The notes: generated by a model not told the origin, from the letters alone. Positions 22,709 through 31,798 are shown, counted from the first letter of the stretch. The stretch: DNA of 64,000 nt from an uncultured Granulosicoccus sp. (GCA_947499955.1 CANMQI010000001.1:310001-374000), one strand, 5' to 3'. Numbers and translations are program-made.

Positions 22709-23605
22709 ATGAACAAGCCCTCTCCAGTCAATACCTCACAATACGCAAGCGAGTCTTTAACGGCATCACTCAGCCGGCTCATGCTGCGTGGCATCCGCAC
22801 GATGTCGTGCAAGCTGGCAGCGGCGGCGCTCATCACGTCCCTGTCCGCCTGCCTGCTGCCGGGGATTGCCTCTGCCGCCGAGCTGCCCGACCTGGAAGGT
22901 CGCGAAGTGGTTGTGGTCACCGAGAACGCCTACCCTCCTCTACAGTTTGTCGATCCGAAGAGCGGTGATGCCATCGGCTGGGAATACGATGCCATGCGTG
23001 AGCTGGCCAGGCGTCTCAACTTCACGCTGGTCATCGAGAATTCCAGCTGGGATGCCATGATCCCGGCAATCAGCGAAGCGCAGTACGATATAGGCATGAC
23101 CGGCATTACCATTCGTGATGATCGCAAGGAAATGGTGGATTTCTCCGCCCCCTACATGCGCTCGGAAATGTTCATGCTGGTCCGTGCCGATGAAGAGCGT
23201 TTCAGCAATGCGGAACAGTTCGCGGCGCTGGAAGATGGACTGGTCGGCGCGCAGGCGGGCACCACACCGTTCTACACCGCTGTCTACGAGGTACTTGACG
23301 GCAATGAGCAGAATCCGCGCATCAAGCTGTTCGAAACCTTCGGAGCCTCGGTGCAGGCCTTGCGCAGTAATGATGTCGATCTGGTTCTGACAGATGGTAC
23401 GGCCGGCAAGGGTTATGTCTCCGCCAATTCGGACACCTTCAAGCTGGTGGGAGAGGCCATGGGCAGCGAAGATTTCGGTTTCATCTTCCCCAAGGGCTCC
23501 GAGCTTGTAGAGCCGATCAATGCCGGCATCGCCAGCATGCAGGAGGACGGCACCATGGACCGGCTGAACGTCACCTGGTTCCTCGAATACAAGCTCGGTG
23601 AATAG
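22709..23605 (+). CDS. Polar amino-acid ABC transporter, periplasmic binding protein
   Basis: A type-II (SBP_bac_3) solute-binding protein. The mature part starts near [40 protein letters not shown], the classical N-terminal pocket motif. It continues with [24 protein letters not shown], which holds the Arg that binds the amino-acid carboxylate, and ends with [22 protein letters not shown]. The reading frame gives 298 residues from 22709. The true start may be ATG 22802 ([21 protein letters not shown]), which begins exactly at the signal peptide; no start has a strong ribosome site. The permease follows 44 bp later. Ligand probably a polar amino acid or amino-acid derivative. Confidence 0.9.
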   Translation: MNKPSPVNTSQYASESLTASLSRLMLRGIRTMSCKLAAAALITSLSACLLPGIASAAELPDLEGREVVVVTENAYPPLQFVDPKSGDAIGWEYDAMRELARRLNFTLVIENSSWDAMIPAISEAQYDIGMTGITIRDDRKEMVDFSAPYMRSEMFMLVRADEERFSNAEQFAALEDGLVGAQAGTTPFYTAVYEVLDGNEQNPRIKLFETFGASVQALRSNDVDLVLTDGTAGKGYVSANSDTFKLVGEAMGSEDFGFIFPKGSELVEPINAGIASMQEDGTMDRLNVTWFLEYKLGE

Positions 23606-23649
23606 ACTCCACCCCTTCTCGCTGACACCACTGTCGACAGACTGAACCC

Positions 23650-24486
23650 GTGCAGCAAGGCAAGGACCAGGCTGACCCGTCTGCCAACGATTTTCCATGG
23701 TGGTTGCTGGCGACTCTGGCAATCGGGCTGTGGCTTGGCTATCGCATCGTCAATGATGAACTCTACGCCGAGGTCTTCGATGTACTGGTCAGAGGAATCG
23801 GTATTACCGCGTTTGTCACGGTAACCGCATTTGCTCTGGCCAGTGCGCTGGGATTGCTGCTGGCAGCGGCGGTGCTCTCACCCTGGCTCCTGCTCCGGCA
23901 ATGCGCGCGCTTCTACATCGAGATCATGCGCGGCATCCCCATGCTTGTATTGCTATTCTACATTGCCTTTGTCGCAGCGCCGGCGGTGGTGGCGCTGGTC
24001 AATGCGCTATGCGAGCCCTGGCTGGACGCGCCATTCAGGACGCGGGATTTTTCACTGATGTGGCGCGCCATTCTGGCACTGACACTGGGCTACTCCGCTT
24101 TCATTGCGGAAGTGTTCCGCGCAGGCATTCTGTCAGTCGGACGCGGTCAGACGGAGGCTGCCCTGTCATTGGGGCTGACACCGCTCAGCCGCTTTCGCTA
24201 TGTGATATTCCCGCAGGCCTTTCGCACCATCCTGCCGCCGCTGGGCAATGACTTCATTGCCATGATCAAGGATTCGGCACTGGTCTCGGTACTCGGTGTG
24301 GCCGATATCACGCAGCTGGGCAAGATCTATGCGGCAGGCTCCTTTCGTTTCATGGAAACCTACAACATCGTTGCCTATATCTACCTATTGGTCACGATCG
24401 TGCTGTCGCTGTTGCTGCGACGACTGGAAGCGCGCTTGCGCCAGCAGAGTAACAGTCGCCGTACGAGCCGTGATTCAGCGCCTTGA
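23650..24486 (+). CDS. Amino-acid ABC transporter permease (HisM/GlnP type)
   Basis: A 278-residue inner-membrane permease starting with GTG. It shows the amino-acid permease pattern: a GIGITAFVTVTAFALASALGLLLAA helix, the EIMRGIPMLVLLFY motif, and the EAA-loop equivalent ALSLGLTPLSRFRYVIFPQAFRTILPPLGNDFIAMIKDSALVS near residues ~180-220. About five to six helices. It pairs with the preceding binding protein. The ATP-binding subunit normally next in such operons is absent; the following 640 bp hold only a convergent hypothetical gene, so the ATPase must be supplied from elsewhere. The C-terminus overlaps the convergent gene by 12 bp. Confidence 0.93.
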   Translation: MQQGKDQADPSANDFPWWLLATLAIGLWLGYRIVNDELYAEVFDVLVRGIGITAFVTVTAFALASALGLLLAAAVLSPWLLLRQCARFYIEIMRGIPMLVLLFYIAFVAAPAVVALVNALCEPWLDAPFRTRDFSLMWRAILALTLGYSAFIAEVFRAGILSVGRGQTEAALSLGLTPLSRFRYVIFPQAFRTILPPLGNDFIAMIKDSALVSVLGVADITQLGKIYAAGSFRFMETYNIVAYIYLLVTIVLSLLLRRLEARLRQQSNSRRTSRDSAP

Positions 24487-24966
24487 ACGTCGCCGTCGCA
24501 GGCGTTCGTTATCCGCTTCAAGTACCGTTGCCCCCACCCCCCAGGCGAGGCGCAAACCAGACAATGCAGGGTGATCGTCACCGCAATCATCAGCAGGCGA
24601 CTGAATCTGTCTGGCGTGATACTGAACACGCAGCAAGCCGGCTATCAGGCCTTCGAGATTGTGGTGACCGACACTGAACGCCTGCCGATAGCGATACACG
24701 CGTAAGCGACCGAACTCTGCATCGAGCAACTGCCGAACCTGTCGATGAGCCACATCGAGCTGTGGCTTCGGATAACCGGCCTGCAGGCTGTCGATATCAT
24801 CAAGACCGATTGATGCCTGGTAGCGCAGGTTCTGCCGGATGGATAACAGTAACGCAGAGCCGCGCTGTTCATCCGGAGAGCCGTCTCGCCGGCGACCGGA
24901 CGAATCCAGTAATCTCACCATGTCCACTATCTGGGCAGTGTGTGATCTGTCGGGCTGTGCACTCAT
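24475..24966 (-). CDS. Hypothetical protein
   Basis: A 163-residue open frame filling a region otherwise empty of genes on both strands. Its codons are similar to those of neighbours, with C or G often in third position (CTGCAGGCCGGT, CTCGAAGGCCTG). The sequence is mostly helical, charged and rich in Gln/Arg, with no signal peptide or membrane segment. The last residues are an Arg-rich tail. It starts at ATG 24966 with no convincing ribosome site and converges on the permease with a 12-bp overlap. I do not recognise the family. The alternative is a chance open frame. The remaining 167 bp up to the phosphoribosyltransferase show nothing else. Confidence 0.5.
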   Translation of the reverse strand: MSAQPDRSHTAQIVDMVRLLDSSGRRRDGSPDEQRGSALLLSIRQNLRYQASIGLDDIDSLQAGYPKPQLDVAHRQVRQLLDAEFGRLRVYRYRQAFSVGHHNLEGLIAGLLRVQYHARQIQSPADDCGDDHPALSGLRLAWGVGATVLEADNERLRRRRSRR

Positions 24967-25133
24967 GGCTTGCGTTCTGGCAACTTGCGCTAGGGCGTTG
25001 GTCAGTGTGACCAGCGGTATGGCAAGGCGATCATCCCGGAGCAGCCTTACCGCGTTGCAACAGAGTGTACAACGTTGAAATCAATGCTGGTAAGCGCTCA
25101 TTGTGATTCGTGAAACAGACACAGATATGGCCA

Positions 25134-25709
25134 CTATGGCGTGCTTGGTGTCAGATATTTGTCGAGTATTTCTGCCAGTTCAGGACGACTCTTTCGCACT
25201 TCCTCATGTGACAAGCCTTCCAGAGAATGCGGAAATTTCAGCCATTGATCGGTTTCATGCAGATAGTAGTCCGGGGCCTTGCCGGTCTTGTTGCGACTCG
25301 GCTTGTAGTATGGAACGGCCACCCGAATATCCTGTGGCAGGTTACGCCGAGTCTTCTCACGCAGTGTCTCGATGATCGCCTGCACACTCCTGCCAGTGTC
25401 GTAGACATCGTCAACGATCAGCAGCCGATCTTCCGCACTGATCTTGCGCACCAGGTAATTCAGGTTGAAGACCTGGACCCGGCTGGCCTGCTGATCAATG
25501 TCGTGATAGGACGACGTCCGCACGGTAATGTGATCGGAATGCACACCGCGATAGGCCAGCAACTCCTGCATTGCAATGCCCATGGGGGCACCACCACGCC
25601 AGACGGCCACGATGAAGCTGGGACGAAAGCCACTTCGATAGACTTTGGCCGCCAGGGAAAAGGAGTCTTCCAGCAGCTGCTGGGGATTCAGATACAGTTT
25701 CTCGCTCAT
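25134..25709 (-). CDS. Phosphoribosyltransferase (hypoxanthine/guanine type), copy 1
   Basis: A 191-residue type-I phosphoribosyltransferase. The PRPP-binding signature LLIVDDVYDTGRS is at residues ~97-108. The preceding FIVAVWRGGAPMGI holds the pyrophosphate loop and TVRTSSYHD follows. It resembles the COG2236 group rather than canonical Hpt or Gpt. Expected role: transfer of phosphoribose from PRPP to a purine-like base in the cytosol; the base is not determined. A paralogue is divergently encoded at 25878-26471, sharing the register SGFRPxFIV-x-WRGG, RIAVPWYKP/RVAVPYYKP and LxGLxHEE. The pair look like an old duplication with sequence divergence. Confidence 0.88.
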   Translation of the reverse strand: MSEKLYLNPQQLLEDSFSLAAKVYRSGFRPSFIVAVWRGGAPMGIAMQELLAYRGVHSDHITVRTSSYHDIDQQASRVQVFNLNYLVRKISAEDRLLIVDDVYDTGRSVQAIIETLREKTRRNLPQDIRVAVPYYKPSRNKTGKAPDYYLHETDQWLKFPHSLEGLSHEEVRKSRPELAEILDKYLTPSTP

Positions 25710-25729
25710 GCGCGGAGTTTACCTCAAGA

Positions 25730-25758
25730 GCAACACTTATCCGGCGTGACAGTGTTGC
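25730..25758. promoter_or_regulatory. 8-bp inverted repeat between the two phosphoribosyltransferase genes
   Basis: GCAACACT (25730-25737) and AGTGTTGC (25751-25758) are exact inverted repeats separated by 13 bp. They lie 20 bp before the start of copy 1 (minus strand) and 119 bp before the GTG of copy 2. A shared operator in the divergent promoter region, or a 5' hairpin, is possible. No regulator gene is adjacent. Confidence 0.35.
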
Positions 25759-25877
25759 CGCCACCGTATTGGTAAATTGGTTAAACTGCCCACCCTGGCG
25801 TCCCTATTCATGCCATGCCAGTGCATCTGGCTGGAACCGGACACCCACCTCCTTCGAGTCACTGCAGGCACCCTATT

Positions 25878-26471
25878 GTGCAAGCCAAACACTACGTTAC
25901 CGAAACCGACCTGCTACACGATGCCTACCGGCTGGGTGTACAGATTGCCGAAAGCGGATTCCGCCCTACCTTCATCGTCGGCCTGTGGCGCGGTGGCAGT
26001 GTGGTCGGCATTGCCGTACAGGAATGCCTGCAGTATATCGGCATCCCAACCGATCACATCGCTATCCGAACCTCCTACCGCGGTCTGGCCAGCTACCAGC
26101 AGATGGTTGACAACCCGGAAACCGAGATTCGTATTCATGGCACACAATACCTGCTGGACACACTGAATCAGGACGACTCCCTGCTCATCGTCGATGACGT
26201 GTTCAGTTCCGGTCTGACCAGCAGTGCCGTCATCCGGCGCCTGACGGCACGGCTGAAGAACAACATGCCCTCCGATGTCCGTATTGCCGTGCCCTGGTAC
26301 AAGCCCACCCACAACCGCACCACCCTGAAACCGGACTACTACGTCAACACCTCGGATGACTGGCTGGTCATGCCCTATGAGCTCAGCGGGCTGACTCACG
26401 AAGAAATCAGCCAGAACAAACCCTGGATGCTGCCGATCATTGCCGGCCTGGACGATATCGACCCCTCATGA
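25878..26471 (+). CDS. Phosphoribosyltransferase, copy 2 (altered PRPP loop)
   Basis: A 197-residue paralogue of the product of 25134-25709. I place the start at GTG 25878 because it puts the conserved SGFRP at the same residue (26-30) as in copy 1; the frame is open from 25815. The PRPP loop reads LLIVDDVFSSGLTS: the usual Asp-Thr of the DDVxDTG motif is replaced by Ser-Ser. The two acidic residues (DD) are kept, so PRPP binding may persist with changed chemistry. The stop overlaps the start of the DUF368 gene (ATGA), so the two are translationally coupled. Function otherwise expected to be base salvage or a related ribosylation; uncertain. Confidence 0.87.
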   Translation: MQAKHYVTETDLLHDAYRLGVQIAESGFRPTFIVGLWRGGSVVGIAVQECLQYIGIPTDHIAIRTSYRGLASYQQMVDNPETEIRIHGTQYLLDTLNQDDSLLIVDDVFSSGLTSSAVIRRLTARLKNNMPSDVRIAVPWYKPTHNRTTLKPDYYVNTSDDWLVMPYELSGLTHEEISQNKPWMLPIIAGLDDIDPS

Positions 26472-27388
26472 ACGCTGCTCTCGGTCTGTTTTTCAAGGGG
26501 CTCGCCATGGGCGCAGCCAACGTCATTCCCGGTGTATCAGGCGGTACCATCGCACTCATTACGGGTATCTATGAACGCCTCATCAATGCCATCAAACGCT
26601 GCGATCTGACGGCCGCCCGACTTTTCTTCACCGGTCAATGGAAAGCCTGCTGGCAGCACGTCGACGGGCAATGGCTGAGCATCCTGCTCGGTGGGGTCGC
26701 GATCAGCATCATTACGCTTGCCAGGTTGTTCGAATATCTGCTGGAGCACCATGAGCGCTACACGATGGCGTTCTTCTTCGGACTGATACTGTTGTCCATT
26801 CTGTACGTCGCTCGCGGCGTCAGGCAGTGGGGCATGCCCACCCTTCTGGCATTGGTCATCGGTACCGCCGTAGCCATGGGTATCGCCATGCTGGCACCGG
26901 CCTCACAGAACGATGGCATGGCATATCTGTTTCTGTGCGGTGTGCTGGCCATCAGCAGCATGATCCTGCCCGGGCTTTCCGGCTCCTTCGTGCTCATACT
27001 GCTGGGCAACTACGCGCTGGTACTGGGTGCCATCAGCTCCTTCTCTCTGAGCGTCCTGATACCCCTGGCACTGGGATGTGCCTTTGGCCTGGTGGCGTTC
27101 TCGCACATCCTTGCCTGGGTCTTCAAACGTTTTGCCGACGTCACACTGGCCGTCATGACAGGCTTCGTCATCGGTTCTCTGGTGGTCATCTGGCCGTGGA
27201 AGAATGCCATCACCCATACCGTTGAACGGATTGGCAAACCACCTCGAGAGGTCGTGACCAGTTACGAATGGTTCATGCCCAACCTGGCTGACAGCAGCAC
27301 CTGGATCGCCATCCTGCTGATGCTGGTCGGTGCCGCCGGTATCGCCCTGATGGAACGCTACGTCGGCGACGACAAGCAGGCCGACTGA
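26468..27388 (+). CDS. DUF368/PopT-family polyprenyl-phosphate transporter
   Basis: A 306-residue membrane protein of the DUF368 family, with the signature GLAMGAANVIPGVSGGTIALITGIYERLINAI at the N-terminus and a second, inverted-repeat-like copy MILPGLSGSFVLILLGNY near residue 160. About eight hydrophobic segments. DUF368 proteins (PopT) recycle undecaprenyl phosphate, the lipid carrier for peptidoglycan and surface glycans, back across the inner membrane. It overlaps the upstream phosphoribosyltransferase gene by 4 bp, an unusual partnership. Its stop lies 8 bp from the end of the convergent MFS gene, with no room for a separate terminator. Confidence 0.9.
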   Translation: MNAALGLFFKGLAMGAANVIPGVSGGTIALITGIYERLINAIKRCDLTAARLFFTGQWKACWQHVDGQWLSILLGGVAISIITLARLFEYLLEHHERYTMAFFFGLILLSILYVARGVRQWGMPTLLALVIGTAVAMGIAMLAPASQNDGMAYLFLCGVLAISSMILPGLSGSFVLILLGNYALVLGAISSFSLSVLIPLALGCAFGLVAFSHILAWVFKRFADVTLAVMTGFVIGSLVVIWPWKNAITHTVERIGKPPREVVTSYEWFMPNLADSSTWIAILLMLVGAAGIALMERYVGDDKQAD

Positions 27389-27395
27389 GACAGGC

Positions 27396-28640
27396 TCAGA
27401 TTCCTCTCAGTGCCTGCTCACGCCAGCGATCCTCGGTCCGTGAGCGCAAGTACAGGACAACAAGCAGCACAGCCAGAGCCATGCACATGATTGCCATCGG
27501 CCTGGCTGTCCCGTCATTGAACAGACTGATCATGACGGCTGCCAGACCGGCCATGCACTGTTCGATACCGCTCAGCATGGCCGATGCCGTCCCCGCCTGC
27601 CCTTCGATGGATCGCAAGGCCCGGCTCGGGGCGACGGCAAACAGTGGCCCCATGCCGAACGTCATGATGGAATAGGCCGCTGTCAGGGTCACGGGGTCGG
27701 CAGTACCCAGCATCACGACCCATGCCACCGCCACCGCGCCCCCCACGACCAGCACCACCCCGAGCGTCAGCAGTGAGCTGCCTTCCCAGAGATCTGCCAG
27801 GCGTGAAGCCAGCACGCTTCCCAGAAAGAAAGCCACCACGATACCGGCCTGATAGTAGCCAAATTCATCGGCAGGCACGCCCATCATGTCCATCAGCACG
27901 AAGGGGGCACCGGTGACGAACACGAAGATCAATCCCAGAGCAACACCCAGTACCGCGGTATGCGTCAGGAAATCCGAATTGGCCAGCAGATCCTTGTAAC
28001 CGCGAAAGATGACTGAAGGTTTCATTGCATGAGGATCGGCCTGAGTCGATTCCGGCAGCAATCTGGCCACGAAGGCCGTGGCCATCAGTGACATCACGGC
28101 AATCACGAAGAAATTGGCCTGCCAGCCAAAGGCTACATGAATATAGCCTCCCACTATCGGCGCGACCGCCGGTGCCACGGCAATCACCATGCCCAGCAAT
28201 GCCAGCGCCTTGACCTGTTCTTTCTCCGTGTAGAGATCCTTGATGATGGCCAGCCCCACCACCGCCTCGGCGCCTGCGGCGAACCCCAGCAGCACTCTGG
28301 CGGCAATCAACTGATCGATACTCTGTGCGGCGGCACAGGCCAGACACAGCACCGCAACGGCAACAAGGGAAGTCATCATGACCGGTCTACGGCCGAAACG
28401 ATCAGACAGTGGACCGTGAATCAGCTGGGCCAGTCCGAAGGCCAGCATGTTCAGACTGATGGTCAGCTTGACGTGGGTAGGCGTGGCATCAAACCAGATG
28501 GCAAGATCCGGCAGGCTCGGCGTATACATGTCGGTCGACATGATGCTGATACTGGAGGCCAACACCAGGATCCCCACGACCAGACCGATACGGGGCCTCG
28601 GTGCCATGACACCGGGGCCCGACTTTCTCTGATCTGACAT
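27396..28640 (-). CDS. Bcr/CflA-family MFS drug-resistance transporter
   Basis: A 414-residue major-facilitator protein with 12 predicted helices. Bcr/CflA features: the STDMYTPSLPDLA motif after helix 1, LIHGPLSDRFGRRPVMM (motif A between helices 2 and 3), and the AAGAEAVVGLAIIKDLY segment of helix 5. These proton antiporters expel drugs or small peptides/amino acids. It starts 50 bp after the stop of the NMT1-type binding-protein gene on the same strand, so it may be cotranscribed with the pyrimidine island. A role in exporting an over-supplied product or analogue is only a guess. Confidence 0.88.
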   Translation of the reverse strand: MSDQRKSGPGVMAPRPRIGLVVGILVLASSISIMSTDMYTPSLPDLAIWFDATPTHVKLTISLNMLAFGLAQLIHGPLSDRFGRRPVMMTSLVAVAVLCLACAAAQSIDQLIAARVLLGFAAGAEAVVGLAIIKDLYTEKEQVKALALLGMVIAVAPAVAPIVGGYIHVAFGWQANFFVIAVMSLMATAFVARLLPESTQADPHAMKPSVIFRGYKDLLANSDFLTHTAVLGVALGLIFVFVTGAPFVLMDMMGVPADEFGYYQAGIVVAFFLGSVLASRLADLWEGSSLLTLGVVLVVGGAVAVAWVVMLGTADPVTLTAAYSIMTFGMGPLFAVAPSRALRSIEGQAGTASAMLSGIEQCMAGLAAVMISLFNDGTARPMAIMCMALAVLLVVLYLRSRTEDRWREQALRGI

Positions 28641-28690
28641 GCCACACGACTTTTAGCGAAACAGGGCGCACTAAAGTACGCCCTTCCGTA

Positions 28691-29695
28691 CTACATGGCC
28701 AGTGCTTTATCGGTGACAACCGAAGTCCAGGCACCTTCGGGCTCCTGGGTGATGACCGGATCGGAACCACCGGACAGCAAGGTCTGTACGGTACGCTCGT
28801 AGTCCGCCGGATCCAGAGAGCCGTCACTGCCTTCGGTCAGCTTGTTGACTTCTCGAACCATGCGGCGCTGATGCTTTTCGGTCTGAGCACCACTGGCATC
28901 GTTATCCAGCACGATTTCGGCAGCCTCATCCGGGTTCTCGCGTGCGTATTCCCAGCCCTTCATGCTGGCAGTGACAAAGCGCGCCATCTTGTCGACAAAG
29001 GCTTCGTCCTGCAGGTTCTCTTCCAGCACATACAGACCATCTTCCATGGTCGATACACCCGTATCCTCGTACTGGAATACCACCAGCTGGTCTTCGGTGA
29101 TACCGGCATCGATGACCTGCCAGTACTCGTTGTAGGTCATGGTCGAGATACAGTCTGCCTGCTTCTGCAACAGTGGATCCACATTGAATCCCTGCTTCAG
29201 AACCGTCACGCCGTCATCTCCGCCTTCGGTGGGGATACCCAGGGCCGACATCCAGCTCAGAAACGGATACTCGTTACCGAAGAACCACACGCCCAGGGTA
29301 CGCCCCTTGAAATCATCAGGAGAGGTGATGCCCGTCTCCTTCAGGCAGGTCAGCATCATGCCGGAGCGCTTGAATGGCTGGGCGATATTCACCAGAGGCA
29401 CACCCTTTTCACGACTGGCCAGCGCGGAAGGCATCCAGTCGACGATGACATCAGCGCCACCACCGACAATGACCTGCGGAGGTGCGATATCAGGTCCACC
29501 CGGTTTGATCGTGACGTTCAGGTCGGCCTCGTCATAGAAGCCCTTGTCCTGAGCCACGTAGTAACCGGCGAATTGCCCCTGGGTCACCCACTTCAGCTGC
29601 AGGGCAACATCATCTGCAGCGCTTGCCTGGAAGGATGCACACAACATCGCGCCCCCTGCAACAGCCATCGTCGTGCCGTATTTCAGTCGTTTCAT
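28691..29695 (-). CDS. NMT1/THI5-like ABC transporter substrate-binding protein (probable pyrimidine-related importer)
   Basis: A 334-residue periplasmic protein. Signal peptide residues 1-26 (MKRLKYGTTMAVAGG... ending FQASA). The mature start VALQLKWVTQGQFAGYYVAQDKGFY is the NMT1/THI5-like signature. The family binds pyrimidines such as HMP, riboflavin precursors or sulfonates. The frame extends to 29896, but 29695 precedes the signal peptide. It ends the ABC gene set ATPase-permease-permease-binding protein, directly downstream of the dihydropyrimidinase gene, so uptake of uracil/thymine, dihydropyrimidines or hydantoins is the best inference. Upstream gap 29696-29777 holds no gene. Confidence 0.9.
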   Translation of the reverse strand: MKRLKYGTTMAVAGGAMLCASFQASAADDVALQLKWVTQGQFAGYYVAQDKGFYDEADLNVTIKPGGPDIAPPQVIVGGGADVIVDWMPSALASREKGVPLVNIAQPFKRSGMMLTCLKETGITSPDDFKGRTLGVWFFGNEYPFLSWMSALGIPTEGGDDGVTVLKQGFNVDPLLQKQADCISTMTYNEYWQVIDAGITEDQLVVFQYEDTGVSTMEDGLYVLEENLQDEAFVDKMARFVTASMKGWEYARENPDEAAEIVLDNDASGAQTEKHQRRMVREVNKLTEGSDGSLDPADYERTVQTLLSGGSDPVITQEPEGAWTSVVTDKALAM

Positions 29696-29777
29696 GCTTG
29701 CTCCAATTTTCTCTATGGGTACAGGATTTACAGCTTGCCCCGGGACCACCCTGCCGTTCGCCTCCACCCTGTTGAGG

Positions 29778-30923
29778 CTAGCTGCGAACGGATGGATGCC
29801 AGAACGTGAAAATTCTCTCCAGCAAGGCGATGAGGCCATAGAACAGAGACCCTGCCAGTGCAGCCACAGCGATCTCTGCCCAGACCATATCGACATTCAT
29901 GCGCCCGACTTCGGTGGAAATGCGAAACCCCATGCCCACCGTCGGCGTGCCGAAGAACTCGGCCACGATGGCCCCGATCATCGCCAGTGTCGAATTGATC
30001 TTCAACGCGTTGAAGATGAATGGCAGCGCTTCGGGTATGCGCAGTTTGAACAGGCTCTGCCAGTAACTGGCGGCATAGGTCTTCATCAGGTCGTGCTGCA
30101 TGGGCTGCGCCGCCGACAGACCGGACACCGTGTTCACCAGCATCGGGAAGAAGGTCATGATGATCACGACTGCCGCTTTCGAGGGCCAGTCAAAGCCGAA
30201 CCACATGACCATGATGGGTGCGACCCCCACTATCGGCAGAGCCGATACCAGGTTGCCGATGGGCAACAGTCCACGCTGCAGGAATGGCGAACGATCGATC
30301 AGTACCGCCACCACGAAACCGGCACCACAACCGATGGCATAGCCGATCAGCACAGCCCTGAGAAAGGTCTGCTTGAAGTCTGCCCACAGGATGCTGCCGG
30401 AGCTCATGAAACGCTCACTGATCTGACTGGGCGCCGGCAACAGCACTTGCGGCACATCCAGACCACGAGTCAGAAGCTCCCACAGGATCAGCAGCCACAG
30501 CCCGAACAGTACCGGGATGACGACACCGAGCACGGTGCGATAGATTTTCGACAAGGTACGTATGGCGGACAGCTGTTCCACACTGCCCCAGGCCAGCAAC
30601 CAGGCGGCCACCACCAGACACCAGAAGCCGGCATTCACAGCCCCGGCTTCGTCGACCAGACCAATGAGGCTGTTGGCCGCAACCAGCGCCATGCCGCCGG
30701 TCGCAATGGCTGCCAGCAGACGCGAGCGCTTCAATTGCAGAAAGGCGATGAGAGCGACGGCCAGCATCGCGATACCCGTTTGCCATGGCCCTTGCAACAG
30801 CACACCGAGCACGGAAAAAACACTCGCTCCCGTGAACAGAATGCGCTCCATCAACCGGTAACGATAAGGCTTGAGCGAAGGAAGCTGCCCTGTGATGGTA
30901 TGAAGGTTCACCGACTCAGCCAC
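29778..30923 (-). CDS. ABC transporter permease (SsuC/ThiX type) with N-terminal membrane extension
   Basis: A 381-residue permease. From residue ~140 it is a typical BPD_transp_1 permease of the SsuC/TauC class (WELLTRGLDVPQVLLPAPSQI, then the EAA-type loop MKTYAASYWQSLFKLRIPEALPFIFNALKI). The first ~135 residues add about four hydrophobic helices not found in the usual ~250-residue SsuC proteins. I place the start at GTG 30923, which overlaps the upstream permease stop by 8 bp; ATG 30851 is the alternative and still keeps the extra helices. It should form a heterodimer with the product of 30916-31797. Confidence 0.88.
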   Translation of the reverse strand: MAESVNLHTITGQLPSLKPYRYRLMERILFTGASVFSVLGVLLQGPWQTGIAMLAVALIAFLQLKRSRLLAAIATGGMALVAANSLIGLVDEAGAVNAGFWCLVVAAWLLAWGSVEQLSAIRTLSKIYRTVLGVVIPVLFGLWLLILWELLTRGLDVPQVLLPAPSQISERFMSSGSILWADFKQTFLRAVLIGYAIGCGAGFVVAVLIDRSPFLQRGLLPIGNLVSALPIVGVAPIMVMWFGFDWPSKAAVVIIMTFFPMLVNTVSGLSAAQPMQHDLMKTYAASYWQSLFKLRIPEALPFIFNALKINSTLAMIGAIVAEFFGTPTVGMGFRISTEVGRMNVDMVWAEIAVAALAGSLFYGLIALLERIFTFWHPSVRS

Positions 30924-31797
30924 GGACCAACCCCATGCGACGGTTGACCCAGTCGCCCAGCAAACCCACGACAACCACCAGCAAGGCGGCCAGAATCGAG
31001 GCCACCACCAGTGCCGACCATATCTGCACGGTTTGTCCGTAATAGGACCCTGCCAACAGCCGCGCTCCCAGCCCGGCAACGGCGCCCGTCGGCAACTCGG
31101 CGACGATGGCCCCCACCACGGAAATGGCGACAGCCACCTTCATGCTGGTAAACAGAAACGGCAACGATGTTGGCAGTCGCAACTTGATGAAGGTCTGCCA
31201 GCTGGATGCATTGTAGGTTCTCATCAAATCCAGATAGCTGCTGCTGGGTGAGTTCAGGCCCTTGACCATGCCCACAGCAACCGGAAAGAAACTCAGGTAC
31301 ATCGAAATGAAGGCCTTGGGCAGCAGGCCCTGTATACCGACGGCATTCAAGACCACGATGATCATCGGTGCAATGGCCAGTATCGGAATGGTCTGCGAGG
31401 CAATGATCCAGGGCAAGAGACTCTTGTTCAGCGCATCGTTATAGACAATGATGACGGCCAGCACGATACCCAGCAGAGTCCCCATGGCAAAACCGAGCAT
31501 GGAGGATGACAGGGTGATGCCGGCGTGATAGATCAATGATCGCTTCGAGGTGATTTTCTTCTTGATGGTGGTGTCGATGATTTCCTGCACCACCTGATGC
31601 GGTGAGGGTAATACCGGACGCTCCTGATGCATGGTGTTGCGCAGCATCTGAATCGTGGAGACCGGGGTGTCGTTGCGCTGGGCAACACTTTTCTCCCAGG
31701 CCAGATTCAGCATCGCCGCGCCGACGTACCACAGCACGATGATGGCCAGGCTCACAACAGCTACCGGCATCATCGCACTCACATGGCGAGAGACCAT
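30916..31797 (-). CDS. ABC transporter permease (SsuC/ThiX type)
   Basis: A 293-residue permease with a periplasmic-facing segment after helix 1 and a C-terminal transport domain carrying IIASQTIPILAIAPMIIVVLNAVGIQGLLPKAFISMYLSFFPV and the EAA-like loop LMRTYNASSWQTFIKLRLPTSLPFLFTSMKV. The start ATG at 31797 lies one base after the ATPase stop (TGACATG) and has GAGG nine bases upstream. ATG 31815 is possible. The segment between the first helix and the transport domain is long (~80 residues). It overlaps the second permease gene by 8 bp. Confidence 0.9.
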   Translation of the reverse strand: MVSRHVSAMMPVAVVSLAIIVLWYVGAAMLNLAWEKSVAQRNDTPVSTIQMLRNTMHQERPVLPSPHQVVQEIIDTTIKKKITSKRSLIYHAGITLSSSMLGFAMGTLLGIVLAVIIVYNDALNKSLLPWIIASQTIPILAIAPMIIVVLNAVGIQGLLPKAFISMYLSFFPVAVGMVKGLNSPSSSYLDLMRTYNASSWQTFIKLRLPTSLPFLFTSMKVAVAISVVGAIVAELPTGAVAGLGARLLAGSYYGQTVQIWSALVVASILAALLVVVVGLLGDWVNRRMGLVRG

Positions 31798-31798
31798 G

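Noticed and set aside
29673-30947. Plus-strand frame of 424 codons
   Set aside because: Antisense to the ABC permease. His/Gln/Asp-rich composition without motifs.
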